Source of the DNA: Chryseobacterium sp. JM1 | GTDB lineage: Bacteria > Bacteroidota > Bacteroidia > Flavobacteriales > Weeksellaceae | Assembly (NCBI RefSeq): GCF_000737715.1 | Contig: NZ_JPRN01000002.1 | Span: forward strand, 1-64,000 | Reading direction: 5' to 3' | DNA length: 64,000 nucleotides | Shown here: one piece after another, positions 53,289 through 62,731 of the stretch | Numbering within the stretch: the stretch's first letter is position 1 | Layout of the letters: every line of letters begins with the position of its first letter | Notes under the pieces: generated by a model | What the model was told of the DNA's origin: nothing | Database searches by the model: none | The model's input: only the letters and a program-made list of their open reading frames with translations | Position numbers and translations under genes: made by a program

Positions 53289-54545
53289 ATGCTGGCTTTA
53301 AAAGGAGAAAATATATCAAAACAATACCGCTTAGGACAAGTGGGAACAGGAACTCTTACCCATGATTTAAATAGATTCTGGTATAAAGTAAGAGGAAAAG
53401 AAGACCCTTATCTCAAAATAGGAGAATCCAATGACAGAACCACAAAAGGCGAATCGGAATATGTATGGTCACTACAGGACATCAATTTCGAGATTGCTCA
53501 GGGAGATGCAATGGGAATTATAGGAAGAAACGGGGCTGGAAAATCTACACTGCTTAAGCTTTTAAGCAAAGTTACAAAACCTACCACCGGTAAAATTCAC
53601 ACCAACGGAAGAATTGCATCCCTGCTGGAGGTGGGAACAGGCTTCCATCCTGAAATGACGGGACGGGAAAATGTCTACCTCAACGGAGCGATCCTGGGGA
53701 TGACAAGAAAAGAAATCACAAGAAAATTTGATGAAATAGTAGATTTTTCAGGGGTAGAAAGATACATTGACACTCCTGTGAAAAGATATTCCTCAGGAAT
53801 GTATGTACGTCTTGCATTTGCTGTAGCAGCCCATCTGGAATCTGAAATCCTTATCATAGATGAAGTGCTTGCAGTAGGAGATGCAGAATTTCAGAAGAAA
53901 TGCCTTGGAAAAATGGGCAATGTGACCAAAGGAGAAGGACGAACCGTTCTTTTTGTAAGCCATAACATCACTGCCATCAAAGAATTATGTAATACTGGAT
54001 TATTATTGGATAAGGGAAGACTGGTCACTCAGGGTGATGTGAACAAATGCATCATCGACTATCAGAAAAACGCTGATACAAAATTGTTTTACAACTACAT
54101 GGATGATCCCACAGTATTTGAAAATGAAAATATCCTGATAAAATCCTACAAAGCCGAACCGATAAACGGAGATATCATCACCGTGAAATCAGGTATTCGG
54201 GTAACAGTAACTTTTACATCCAAAATGGTTGGGGTAGATCTCGATATGTCATTCTATCTCAGAAACAGCCACGATCTTACGATCATGAGTACCGGAATGA
54301 TGATCAGCGAGGATAAAAACATAGAAAAAAGGGACTATACGGCAAGCTTCGAAATTCCGCCTTATACGATTAATGAAGACTCTTATTATTTCGATTTGTT
54401 TTGGGGAATCAACAGAACTAATGTGGCATACAGAACAGAAGCATTTGGTTTTGAGATCCACGGAATACAAAATGAATTCGGAGAAATTGTAAAATCTCCG
54501 GGTATTCTGTTTCCGAAAATTACCCATTCAATAGAGAAATTGTAG
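53289..54545 (+). CDS. wzt: Polysaccharide ABC transporter ATPase with C-terminal carbohydrate-binding domain (Wzt)
   Basis: The 418-residue protein has Walker A GRNGAGKST (79-87), signature YSSGM (167-171), Walker B LIIDE (188-192) and the H-loop SHN. Residues from about 255 to the end form a Wzt C-terminal domain, which in characterised proteins reads a terminal sugar modification and so controls chain length. Its partner permease gene lies 15 bp upstream. Such a domain suggests that a GT or a cap enzyme in the locus modifies the chain end. Confidence 0.92.
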   Translation: MLALKGENISKQYRLGQVGTGTLTHDLNRFWYKVRGKEDPYLKIGESNDRTTKGESEYVWSLQDINFEIAQGDAMGIIGRNGAGKSTLLKLLSKVTKPTTGKIHTNGRIASLLEVGTGFHPEMTGRENVYLNGAILGMTRKEITRKFDEIVDFSGVERYIDTPVKRYSSGMYVRLAFAVAAHLESEILIIDEVLAVGDAEFQKKCLGKMGNVTKGEGRTVLFVSHNITAIKELCNTGLLLDKGRLVTQGDVNKCIIDYQKNADTKLFYNYMDDPTVFENENILIKSYKAEPINGDIITVKSGIRVTVTFTSKMVGVDLDMSFYLRNSHDLTIMSTGMMISEDKNIEKRDYTASFEIPPYTINEDSYYFDLFWGINRTNVAYRTEAFGFEIHGIQNEFGEIVKSPGILFPKITHSIEKL

Positions 54546-54597
54546 TAATTTTTCCTGCTGCCATTATCTATATATCCATCTTAAACGCTTATCACAT

Positions 54598-55575
54598 ATG
54601 ATACTTAATGTAATATTTTCTTACAACCGCGCTGTACAGCTGGACTATCTGCTTCAGTCTTCTCTGAAACATTTTAAAGCAGATGCTAAGCTTGTAATCT
54701 TATACCATACTACCGGCGTTCATCAACAGGGCTATGAACTGTTGAAAAAAAAATACGCCGGATATCAACATATATCTTTCGTTGAAAGAAAACATGTCTT
54801 TTTTGACTTCTCGTACATTCATGCGCTGAATACGGAAAGAGACTGGGAATTTTTTAAAGAAAAAAATCTGTTCAAGAAAAACGGAGATAACTTTAAGGGA
54901 GCTCTTCAGAAAATCATCAAAAACAGTGGCTGTGAATTCGTCATGTTCTGTACGGACGACAGTATTTTCTTTAAGGATGTTCATATCCCGGATGAAGTGC
55001 TGGATGTCATAAGAAACAATCCTGAAAATGCTTCTTACAGGCTTTATGTAGGAGACAATCTTGAAGGATATCCTGACTATCTGGAGAAAAAAGGAGATTA
55101 CTATCAATGGGATTATTATACTGATACCGAGGTGCATCACTGGTCTTATCCTTTTGCTGTAGATGGTACCATTTATCATTCTGAAGGACTCCTTAAACAC
55201 CTGAAGCCACTGAGTTATCACAACCCGGTTACCCTTGAAGACAGAGGTTTCAGCTATATCAGATACCGCAAGCTTTTCCGTATCGGAATGAGTCCTATAC
55301 GCTCACAGTTACTGGCTACCAAGCTGAACAGGGTTTCTGTAGACAGCCTTAATCCCACGCTTCATATCCAGCCGGATTTTCTTAATGAAAAATTCCTTGA
55401 TGGTTATACTCTGGATCTCGTGATTCCTGAGCATATTATCAACTCCAACATCGTTCCATCCGAAATTTATCTGGTAAAAGACGGCGTGCGCGAGATGATC
55501 TATTCCATGGATGAACAGGGGGAAAAAGTACAGGGCCTTCTAGGTATTGAAGGATCGAAAGAACAGTTAGAATAA
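54598..55575 (+). CDS. Putative glycosyltransferase
   Basis: The 325-residue protein begins MILNVIFSYNRAVQLDYLLQ, and its EFVMFCTDDSIFF (with the DD pair near 117-118) looks like a nucleotide-sugar metal site of a GT-A fold. The rest is not close to a family I know. It has no membrane segment. It stands after Wzt, with the GT2 enzymes to follow, which supports a role in chain building. Confidence 0.65.
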   Translation: MILNVIFSYNRAVQLDYLLQSSLKHFKADAKLVILYHTTGVHQQGYELLKKKYAGYQHISFVERKHVFFDFSYIHALNTERDWEFFKEKNLFKKNGDNFKGALQKIIKNSGCEFVMFCTDDSIFFKDVHIPDEVLDVIRNNPENASYRLYVGDNLEGYPDYLEKKGDYYQWDYYTDTEVHHWSYPFAVDGTIYHSEGLLKHLKPLSYHNPVTLEDRGFSYIRYRKLFRIGMSPIRSQLLATKLNRVSVDSLNPTLHIQPDFLNEKFLDGYTLDLVIPEHIINSNIVPSEIYLVKDGVREMIYSMDEQGEKVQGLLGIEGSKEQLE

Positions 55576-55591
55576 ATAGTGTGCAATAATA

Positions 55592-56488
55592 ATGGAGCAA
55601 CCGTTAGTAACAGTCGTTGTCGTTTCCTATAACCACTCAAAGTTTGTTAAGGAAAATCTGGACAGCATAAAAAATCAGACCTACAGCAACATCCAGTTGA
55701 TTGTAGGCGATGATGCTTCTCCCGATAATTCGGCGGATGTTATGGATCAATGGCTGACAGAAAACAATTATTCTGCAGAAAAAAACTTCCATGCCCAAAA
55801 TACAGGCCTGGCTACCATGCTCAATGAATGTATTGCTCTTGCAAAAGGAAAATATATCAAGCTCATCGCAGCAGATGATTTTCTCCATCCTGAAGCTATT
55901 GAAAAATCCGTTTCTAAGCTGGAAAGTTCAGGCGATTCATACGGAATGGTTTTTACCCACACTTATACCATCAATAACGACAGTCAGATCATGGAAGATA
56001 TGGCTGATTATGATGCTTTAGGTAATATAGATCCTTATGTGTTCAGAAAAGAGCTTATCAAAGGAAACCGGATTGCTGCTTTGACGGTTTTACAGAGAAC
56101 CGATGTTTTAAGAGAAACCGGAGCCTACGATTCCCGATTGACAGTAGAAGATTATTACCGCTGGCTGAAGATCAACGAGAAGTATCTGACCGCTTATGTT
56201 CCTGAAAAACTGGCCTATTACCGTTTACATCCAGAAAATATTTCAAAAGTAAAAGAGGAAAAAATACACATAGAAACCATCCTTCTTCAAATGATGTTTG
56301 ATAAAGAAGGCGTTGCAAAAGAAAGAATCAACGGACAGACTCAGAAATTTTACCTGACAGGAAAAACGCTGCCGCCGGAATATCGTGAGGTCTACAGCAA
56401 ATATCCTTTTCATATTAAAAGATTAAGCTTTGCCCTCAATAAAAGGCTGCCTGTCGTCCTGTACAAACTTTTAAATAAAATCATTTAA
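55592..56488 (+). CDS. GT2-family glycosyltransferase
   Basis: The 298-residue protein is GT-A: VVVVSYNHSKFVKENLDSI (residues 7-25), IVGDDASPDNS, then the donor-site KLIAADDFLHPEAI. Length and pattern match O-antigen transferases of family 2. It lacks membrane segments, so it should work at the inner face of the membrane on a lipid-linked acceptor. The next gene begins just after its stop. Confidence 0.88.
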   Translation: MEQPLVTVVVVSYNHSKFVKENLDSIKNQTYSNIQLIVGDDASPDNSADVMDQWLTENNYSAEKNFHAQNTGLATMLNECIALAKGKYIKLIAADDFLHPEAIEKSVSKLESSGDSYGMVFTHTYTINNDSQIMEDMADYDALGNIDPYVFRKELIKGNRIAALTVLQRTDVLRETGAYDSRLTVEDYYRWLKINEKYLTAYVPEKLAYYRLHPENISKVKEEKIHIETILLQMMFDKEGVAKERINGQTQKFYLTGKTLPPEYREVYSKYPFHIKRLSFALNKRLPVVLYKLLNKII

Positions 56489-56489
56489 G

Positions 56490-57311
56490 ATGAATCCCAA
56501 AATTTCCATCATCGTACCCTGCTACAATCAAGCCGTTTATCTTGAGGAATGTCTTGGATCTGTCCTGAATCAGACGTACCCAAACTGGGAATGTATTATT
56601 GTCAACGACGGTTCTACAGACCATACCGGGGAAATCGCCCTGCAATGGACTGAAAAAGATGAACGTTTTATTTATATTGATAAGAAAAACGGAGGTTTGT
56701 CTGCTGCAAGAAACACCGGAATAGAAAATGCCAGGGGACAATGGATATTGCCTTTGGATTGTGATGACAGGATCGGTGATGAATATCTGAAACTTGCTGA
56801 AGAAAAATTCAATGACGGGTATACGGTCATTTACTGTAAAGCAGAATTCTTCGGGACAACTATAGAACCTTGGAATCTGAATGATTATAATTACGAACAG
56901 CTATTGGTAGAAAACCTTATTTTCTGCTCAGCATTCTTTGAAAAAAGTGAGTGGGAAAAAGTTTCAGGATATGATGTCAACTTAATTCACGGTAAAGAAG
57001 ACTGGGATTTCTGGTTATCCATATTAGATGAAAAAAAGAAGGTTCACCGTTTGGATTATTTAGGATTCTTTTACCGTAGAAAATTAGAATCTATGGATGT
57101 TGAGATCAATCAGAACAAGGCTAAAAAAGATTTTTCCTTAAATTACATCTATAAAAAACATTTGAATAAATACATTCCCAGGGAGTTGAATGCTATTGAA
57201 TATTATCATCAGCAAAAAAAATTGGGCGTCAATCTTAATTTTTACAATGAAGCCATTCATAAAAATGGGGTTACCAAATTTTTATTTAAATTAATTTCCA
57301 AACTGTCGTAA
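56490..57311 (+). CDS. GT2-family glycosyltransferase
   Basis: The 273-residue protein shows the GT2 start ISIIVPCYNQAVYLEECLGS, the nucleotide part CIIVNDGSTDHTGEIA and donor-site LPLDCDDRIGDEYL. It is in the run of transferases with 1-bp gaps on both sides, so it is in the same operon. Confidence 0.88.
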   Translation: MNPKISIIVPCYNQAVYLEECLGSVLNQTYPNWECIIVNDGSTDHTGEIALQWTEKDERFIYIDKKNGGLSAARNTGIENARGQWILPLDCDDRIGDEYLKLAEEKFNDGYTVIYCKAEFFGTTIEPWNLNDYNYEQLLVENLIFCSAFFEKSEWEKVSGYDVNLIHGKEDWDFWLSILDEKKKVHRLDYLGFFYRRKLESMDVEINQNKAKKDFSLNYIYKKHLNKYIPRELNAIEYYHQQKKLGVNLNFYNEAIHKNGVTKFLFKLISKLS

Positions 57312-57312
57312 A

Positions 57313-58191
57313 ATGCTGTCCATTATAATTTCATCCTACCAGCAAACCTACTATGATGATCTCGTTAAGAATATTAGTGAGACAATCGGTGATGGTTTTC
57401 AGTATGAGATTATTCAGATATGGAATCCTAATCTGATGGGAATTACAAAAGCCTACAATCAGGGAGCAGAACAATCCGTTTATGAAAATCTTTTATTCAT
57501 TCATGAGGATATTCTGTTTCATACCAACGGTTGGGGAGAAAAACTAGTGGCTCATCTCAACCAGCCCAATGCCGGAATTATCGGTTTGGCGGGATCATCT
57601 TACGTTCCTGTGGCACCCAGCAGCTGGACGGTTTCCGAGAAATACAATTTTGTACATATTCTTCAGGGAAATAAAGAAAAATCGGCATCCACTCTTATCA
57701 ATACTACCAAAGGACACCTCCATAAAGTATATGCCGTAGACGGCGTTTTTATCGCTGTGAAAAAAGAAGTCTTCAATGCATTTAAATTTAATGAAGAGCT
57801 TCTCAGAGGGTTTCACGGGTATGATCTTGATTTCAGTTTAAGAGTTTCGAGAAAATTCCAAAACTATATTATTGATGATATCCTAATAGAACATTTTTCA
57901 CAGGGAAATTTAGATAAGAAATGGCTTGATGCCAACATTCTCATTAAACAAAAACAAGGTTCGGATTTTCAGAAAATACCGGACCCCGAAACAGAAAAAA
58001 AAATATTTTTAGGCTTTTTATATAATTACTTTCAGTATTATCCCGTTGATAAAAGAAATATCCTCTTTACGATGAAATTTTATCCGTTTAAAAGGATTAA
58101 TTTTAAAGATCATTTTTTAATTGCTAAAAAGTATTATCATTATCTGAGGTATTCTTCAGACATTAATAAAAAGCTAAACACTACAAAATAA
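57313..58191 (+). CDS. GT2-like glycosyltransferase
   Basis: The 292-residue protein begins MLSIIISSYQQTYYDDLV and has NQGAEQSVYENLLFIHEDILF, in which HEDI is the donor-site acidic motif of a GT2-like group that differs from the normal DXD form. Later RGFHGYDLDFSLRV is typical of the acceptor end. It belongs to the glycosyltransferase run. Confidence 0.78.
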   Translation: MLSIIISSYQQTYYDDLVKNISETIGDGFQYEIIQIWNPNLMGITKAYNQGAEQSVYENLLFIHEDILFHTNGWGEKLVAHLNQPNAGIIGLAGSSYVPVAPSSWTVSEKYNFVHILQGNKEKSASTLINTTKGHLHKVYAVDGVFIAVKKEVFNAFKFNEELLRGFHGYDLDFSLRVSRKFQNYIIDDILIEHFSQGNLDKKWLDANILIKQKQGSDFQKIPDPETEKKIFLGFLYNYFQYYPVDKRNILFTMKFYPFKRINFKDHFLIAKKYYHYLRYSSDINKKLNTTK

Positions 58192-58196
58192 CACAA

Positions 58197-58865
58197 ATGA
58201 TTGTAGGAAACGGTCTTATCGCAAACTCATTAAAAAATATAGATTCAGAAGACTTATTATTCTTTGCTTCCGGTGTTTCAAACTCCCTCGAAACCAGGAA
58301 TTCAGAATTCGAAAGGGAATTTTCTCTTTTGAAAACCATGATTGAAGAAAATAAAGGAAGAAAACTGGTCTATTTTTCTACACTGAGCATTCATGACCAA
58401 TCTAAACAGAACAGCCCGTACGTGCTGCATAAAAAGGCTATTGAAGATCATATCAAAAACGGATGTGATCATTTTCTTATTCTGCGGATAGGCAATATCG
58501 TGGGAAAAGGAGGAAATCCCAATACGCTTTTTAATTTCCTTACGGCCCAGATCTCCGGAAACAGTGAATTTACCCTTCATTTAAAGGCAAGAAGACTGCT
58601 TTTGGATATTGATGACATTTCAAAATTTCTGAGCTCACACTGCCTGGATATGGAAAACAAAACCCTTAATCTGGCTTTCCCATACTATTATGATTTGAAA
58701 GAAATCATTAATGCCATTGAAGACAAAACCAGGATGAAGGCCTGTTTTTCTGAAGTGGAAGAAGGCGACTTTTATAAGGTCGGCTTTGATGAATCCATAG
58801 AAACTTTTTTTGCCGGAATACAACCGGAAGATTATTTGAAAACCTTAACCCAAAAGTATATTTAA
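58197..58865 (+). CDS. NAD(P)-dependent SDR/epimerase-like protein
   Basis: The 222-residue protein is a short member of the extended SDR group. The N-terminal MIVGNGLIANSL is a shortened nucleotide loop, and SPYVLHKKAIEDH carries the YxxxK pair after YFSTLSIHD. It is smaller than usual (about 300), mainly at the N-terminus. It may change a sugar during synthesis of the repeat unit; the substrate is unknown. Confidence 0.7.
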   Translation: MIVGNGLIANSLKNIDSEDLLFFASGVSNSLETRNSEFEREFSLLKTMIEENKGRKLVYFSTLSIHDQSKQNSPYVLHKKAIEDHIKNGCDHFLILRIGNIVGKGGNPNTLFNFLTAQISGNSEFTLHLKARRLLLDIDDISKFLSSHCLDMENKTLNLAFPYYYDLKEIINAIEDKTRMKACFSEVEEGDFYKVGFDESIETFFAGIQPEDYLKTLTQKYI

Positions 58866-58866
58866 G

Positions 58867-59823
58867 ATGAAAATGTCTGCTATTCACGTTATCATCGTCA
58901 CTTACAATGCTATGAAATGGGCGGAAAGATGTTTTACCAGTTTAAGACATTCTTCAGTTCCTGTAAAGTGTATTGTAATCGACAACGGATCTACGGACGG
59001 AAGTCAGGAATACATTAAAACCCATTTTCCTGAAATTGACCTCATAGAATCTGCCGAAAATCTGGGTTTTGGAAAAGCCAATAATTTAGGAATAGAAAAA
59101 GCTTATCAGGAAGGAGCAGATTTCTTTTATCTGATGAATCAGGATGCCTGGATTTTTCCGGACAGTTTCCAGCATATGCTGGATGTGTACAACAATGCTC
59201 CGGATAAAAGCAAGATTGGAATTTTAAGCCCAATGCATCTGGATGGCAGCGAGAAAAAATTTGACATCCATTTTGAGAATTATCTGGCCAAAGATGTGAG
59301 AAACAACAGAATGTTTTCCGATGTTTATTTCGGAGAGGCCAAACCGTCTTATGAAATCAGTTTTGTGAATGCGGCTCATTGGTTTATTCCCAGAAATATC
59401 ATTGAAAAAGTAGGGGGATTTAATCCTTACTTCTTCTATGGTGCTGAAGACTATGAATATGTCAATAGAATTACCTATTTCGGATTAAAGATATTGGTCT
59501 GCACAAAAAGTAAAGTCGTGCATGATGCCGTACAGTCCTTCCATAAAAAACAACCGAAAGACAAAGCTGAATTACTGGCCAACACCCGTCTTTCGATGAG
59601 AATGCAGCGGGAAACCAAGTATCTTGACCCTAATTATGATTATAATGTCAAAAGAGAAAAAACGGCGATCCTTTCCTATATTTTAAAATTAAGTGCTAAA
59701 GGAAATATCAACGAATCAAAATTTTATCTGGAACAGTATCAGTACTTTTCAAAGAAATTTAAAGAGATCGAAGCGGCAAGAAAGATTTCAATGACAGGCC
59801 AACATCCTTTTCTCAATCTTTAA
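58867..59823 (+). CDS. GT2-family glycosyltransferase (rhamnosyltransferase-like)
   Basis: The 318-residue protein shows HVIIVTYNAMKWAERCF (8-24), IDNGSTDGSQEYI and YLMNQDAWIFPDSF, and the later FFYGAEDYEYVNR. This is the pattern of WbbL-like rhamnosyltransferases, but the sugar is not proven. The N-terminus almost repeats that of the partial gene at 63875 (38 of the first 42 residues are the same or close by eye). Confidence 0.88.
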   Translation: MKMSAIHVIIVTYNAMKWAERCFTSLRHSSVPVKCIVIDNGSTDGSQEYIKTHFPEIDLIESAENLGFGKANNLGIEKAYQEGADFFYLMNQDAWIFPDSFQHMLDVYNNAPDKSKIGILSPMHLDGSEKKFDIHFENYLAKDVRNNRMFSDVYFGEAKPSYEISFVNAAHWFIPRNIIEKVGGFNPYFFYGAEDYEYVNRITYFGLKILVCTKSKVVHDAVQSFHKKQPKDKAELLANTRLSMRMQRETKYLDPNYDYNVKREKTAILSYILKLSAKGNINESKFYLEQYQYFSKKFKEIEAARKISMTGQHPFLNL

Positions 59824-59832
59824 GGAATTCCT

Positions 59833-60621
59833 ATGGAAAAATTACCAATAAGCATCTGCATTCTCTCCTGGAAAACCGGAGAAACGCTGAACAACACGTT
59901 AAAATCCTATAAAAAACACGGTCTTCTTGAGATGACGGATGATATTGTCATTCTTTTTCAGGAAGTAAGTGAGCAGGATAAAAAGACGGCCGGAAAGTAT
60001 GGAATCCGATACATAGGACTGGATGAAAATATCGGAATCGGAAAAGGAATGAAATTGCTGGCTGAAAACGCCTCATCTGAAAACATTCTTTTCCTGGAAC
60101 ACGACTGGGAGCTTATTGAAGATCAGACAGCTACCCTTTCACAGCTTAAAAGCGGCATGGAACTTCTCGATCAGGGATTTGATGTTATACGCTACCGGAA
60201 CAGGAAGACTCCCGGATATCCGCTGATCTCCATCAGACATAAAGGCAACGAGCTTGATTATTATGACGACTGGCATGAATGTACCTCGCCACACCTTCTG
60301 GAATCTCTGCACTGGCTGGATCCTGCGAAAGAATTTCCGGACAAAATACAGAAGCAGGGTGACTATTTTGTAACCACTTCCCGCTGGGCCAACTGGACGA
60401 ATAACCCTTATCTTGTCCGAAAGGATTTTCTGTTGGGTACCATCATTCCTTTTTCAGGGGAAACGGCATCACTTGAAAGAAATATTGCCGCGTGGTGGGT
60501 GAAGCAGGATTTCAAAATTGCACAGGGCGAAGGTCTTTTCAAACACAATGATCTTACCAAGTACCCGAAGAAAAGCATCATTCGGAAAATACTTAGTAAA
60601 TTGAAAAATAAATTTAAATAA
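59833..60621 (+). CDS. GT2-like glycosyltransferase
   Basis: The 262-residue protein begins ISICILSWKTGETLNNTLKS and has YIGLDENIGIGKGMKLLAE and NILFLEHDWELIED, where EHDW is a donor-site motif variant. It is part of the glycosyltransferase run (10-bp gaps on both sides). Its C-terminal half has no feature I recognise. Confidence 0.72.
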   Translation: MEKLPISICILSWKTGETLNNTLKSYKKHGLLEMTDDIVILFQEVSEQDKKTAGKYGIRYIGLDENIGIGKGMKLLAENASSENILFLEHDWELIEDQTATLSQLKSGMELLDQGFDVIRYRNRKTPGYPLISIRHKGNELDYYDDWHECTSPHLLESLHWLDPAKEFPDKIQKQGDYFVTTSRWANWTNNPYLVRKDFLLGTIIPFSGETASLERNIAAWWVKQDFKIAQGEGLFKHNDLTKYPKKSIIRKILSKLKNKFK

Positions 60622-60631
60622 ACCGTACAGA

Positions 60632-61594
60632 ATGAAAATTCTTTTCCATGAGAACGAACTCAACTACAGAGGGACTTCCATCGCATTATATGATTATGCA
60701 GATTTCAATGAACGATATCTGGGAAACGAATCATTGATTGTATATGATAAAACTTCGACAACCAACCACCCGCTGGGTATCGAGAAATTTGCCAAACGCT
60801 TTAATGTGATTGGCTATTCTGACTTTAAAGAAGTGGATGACCTCATCAGTAAAAATAATATAGACCTGTTTTATGCCATTAAAAACGGCGATATCGATCA
60901 TATAGAAACCAAAGAATGCAAAACATGCATCCACAGTGTCTTCAAGCATTTTGAACCTCACGGAGATGTGTACGCCTACGTTTCCGAGTGGCTGAGCCAT
61001 GAAATGACAGGTTCAAAATATCCTTTTGTTCCGCACATGGTTAATTTTGAAGAAGGAACCAATCAGGATCTCAGAAAAGACCTTAATATTCCTCCGCATG
61101 CAAAAGTGTTTGGTTACTATGGCGGTCATGCCAGCTTTAACATCCTATTTGCGCAGCAGACCATCGAAAAAATAGCTTCAAAATATAAAGATGTTTACTT
61201 TATTTTTATGGGCGTAGATTCTTTTGTGAAAAAAAGATGGTGGAAATCTGCTCCTTCCAATATTATTTTCCTGCCGCCAAGCTCGGATATTATCATGAAA
61301 CAAAAATTCATCAATACCTGTAATGCTTTGCTTCATGCCCGTGAAAGAGGAGAAACTTTCGGAATTACGGTGGCAGAATTTGCCATTAAAGGAAAACCGG
61401 TGGTCGCTTTTGCAGATCCTCCTGAGAAAGCACATATCAGCCATTTGGGAGATCAGGCCTATTATTACCATAATGAAAAAGAACTTAGAGATATTCTTTT
61501 GGATGCAGATCTGAGTCGGTCCGCAGAAGAATTATTCCGGAAATTCCTGCCGCATCCTGTGATGGATACCTTTAAGGAGGTTTTTATTGATTAA
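60632..61594 (+). CDS. GT-B family glycosyltransferase (GT4-like)
   Basis: The 320-residue protein has a GT-B layout: an N-terminal part, then VFGYYGGHASFNI, VYFIFMGVDSF, IIFLPPSSD and the donor-site ARERGETFGITVAEFAIKGKPVVA. This last stretch matches the EX7E-type region of family 4. It is the only GT-B enzyme in this run. Confidence 0.82.
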   Translation: MKILFHENELNYRGTSIALYDYADFNERYLGNESLIVYDKTSTTNHPLGIEKFAKRFNVIGYSDFKEVDDLISKNNIDLFYAIKNGDIDHIETKECKTCIHSVFKHFEPHGDVYAYVSEWLSHEMTGSKYPFVPHMVNFEEGTNQDLRKDLNIPPHAKVFGYYGGHASFNILFAQQTIEKIASKYKDVYFIFMGVDSFVKKRWWKSAPSNIIFLPPSSDIIMKQKFINTCNALLHARERGETFGITVAEFAIKGKPVVAFADPPEKAHISHLGDQAYYYHNEKELRDILLDADLSRSAEELFRKFLPHPVMDTFKEVFID

Positions 61595-61597
61595 TGT

Positions 61598-62731
61598 ATG
61601 AAAACGAAAATAATTAACTATTTAATTGGTTTATTATTAGCCATTTATTATTGCGTATATCTGCAGAATACTTATTTGCAGCTGGTCGTTAATAAAAATG
61701 ACTGGCATCTTGGAGAATGGCTGATCAATTATCAGGATGGAGGATTTAAACGAAGAGGGCTTCTCGGAAGTTTATTTGTCTTCATCAATGAGCTAACCGG
61801 AGTTCATCTGGCCAATATAGTTTTTGTTTTCCTGTTCATCATTTACACGCTTTTCTTTATCCTTTTAATAAAATTCATTTGGCCGAATAAGAATACCCTT
61901 TTAACCATAAGTCTTTTGCTGCTCCCCGCAGGTCTGGGAATGGTTTTAAAAGATCACACCATTATCCCTAAAAAAGAGATTATATTCTTTCTCTTTTATC
62001 TTGTGTATCTTCTATGTCTGCGGTCTAAAATAGTGATCAAAGATTATGTGGTCACTTTGTTTATACTCATAGCTATGCTCATCCACGAAGCTGCATTTTT
62101 TTATCTGCCTTTCGTGAGCCTTGCCTATTTTGTAAAAAACAGTGAACCAACGACTTATAAAATAAAGAAAATACTTCTGTATCAGTTACTTCCGGCTACT
62201 CTCGTCATGCTGTTCTTCTATAAATTCGGGATCAGCATCAAAACGGAAAACACCGTATTATTTTTTAAAGATCATGGTTATCTGTTAAAAGAATTAAACA
62301 TATACGATTATTATCAATCTGATTTTGATGTGTCCAGCATCTATAAAACCTATCTGTATGGCTATGTGACCTACAGCATCAGTCTATTTCTGGGTGCCCT
62401 TACTGTATTCATTTACTGTAAACTGAATAAGATTAAAATCAATCCAATTTTTCTCATCATACAGGTTATTTTCCTGATTCCATTATTTATTAAGGGCTTT
62501 GATTGGGGCAGATGGATTAATATTTTCTTTTCTTTGCTGACCCTTTTTATCATTGGGGAAAAGCAATTGGTAAGCAATCTCAAAAAAGATGGTATTGCAA
62601 TATTATTAATTATCTTTAATTCTTTTTGGACAATGATGGCCTTTTATCAGGGGTTCTCAAGCTTTACGCTGCTTGATGTCATGATAAAGAAAGTGTACTA
62701 TTTTTTATATTTTAATCTATTTCACGGATGA
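61598..62731 (+). CDS. Polytopic membrane protein, candidate Wzy-like or GT-C enzyme (copy 1)
   Basis: The 377-residue protein has roughly ten hydrophobic segments. Its conserved outer loop WHLGEWLINYQDGGFKRRGL, with acidic and basic residues after the first membrane segment, and the DWGRWINIFFSLLT near the end suggest a GT-C or polymerase-like fold. The next gene is a paralog, and the two overlap by ATGA. Given the ABC exporter, a Wzy polymerase would not be expected, so a membrane glycosyltransferase is the alternative. Confidence 0.6.
   Translation: MKTKIINYLIGLLLAIYYCVYLQNTYLQLVVNKNDWHLGEWLINYQDGGFKRRGLLGSLFVFINELTGVHLANIVFVFLFIIYTLFFILLIKFIWPNKNTLLTISLLLLPAGLGMVLKDHTIIPKKEIIFFLFYLVYLLCLRSKIVIKDYVVTLFILIAMLIHEAAFFYLPFVSLAYFVKNSEPTTYKIKKILLYQLLPATLVMLFFYKFGISIKTENTVLFFKDHGYLLKELNIYDYYQSDFDVSSIYKTYLYGYVTYSISLFLGALTVFIYCKLNKIKINPIFLIIQVIFLIPLFIKGFDWGRWINIFFSLLTLFIIGEKQLVSNLKKDGIAILLIIFNSFWTMMAFYQGFSSFTLLDVMIKKVYYFLYFNLFHG

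Noticed and set aside
54700..55221. 173-codon minus-strand frame opposite the glycosyltransferase gene
   Set aside because: It is antisense to a coding gene in a continuous plus-strand operon and has no recognisable domain.
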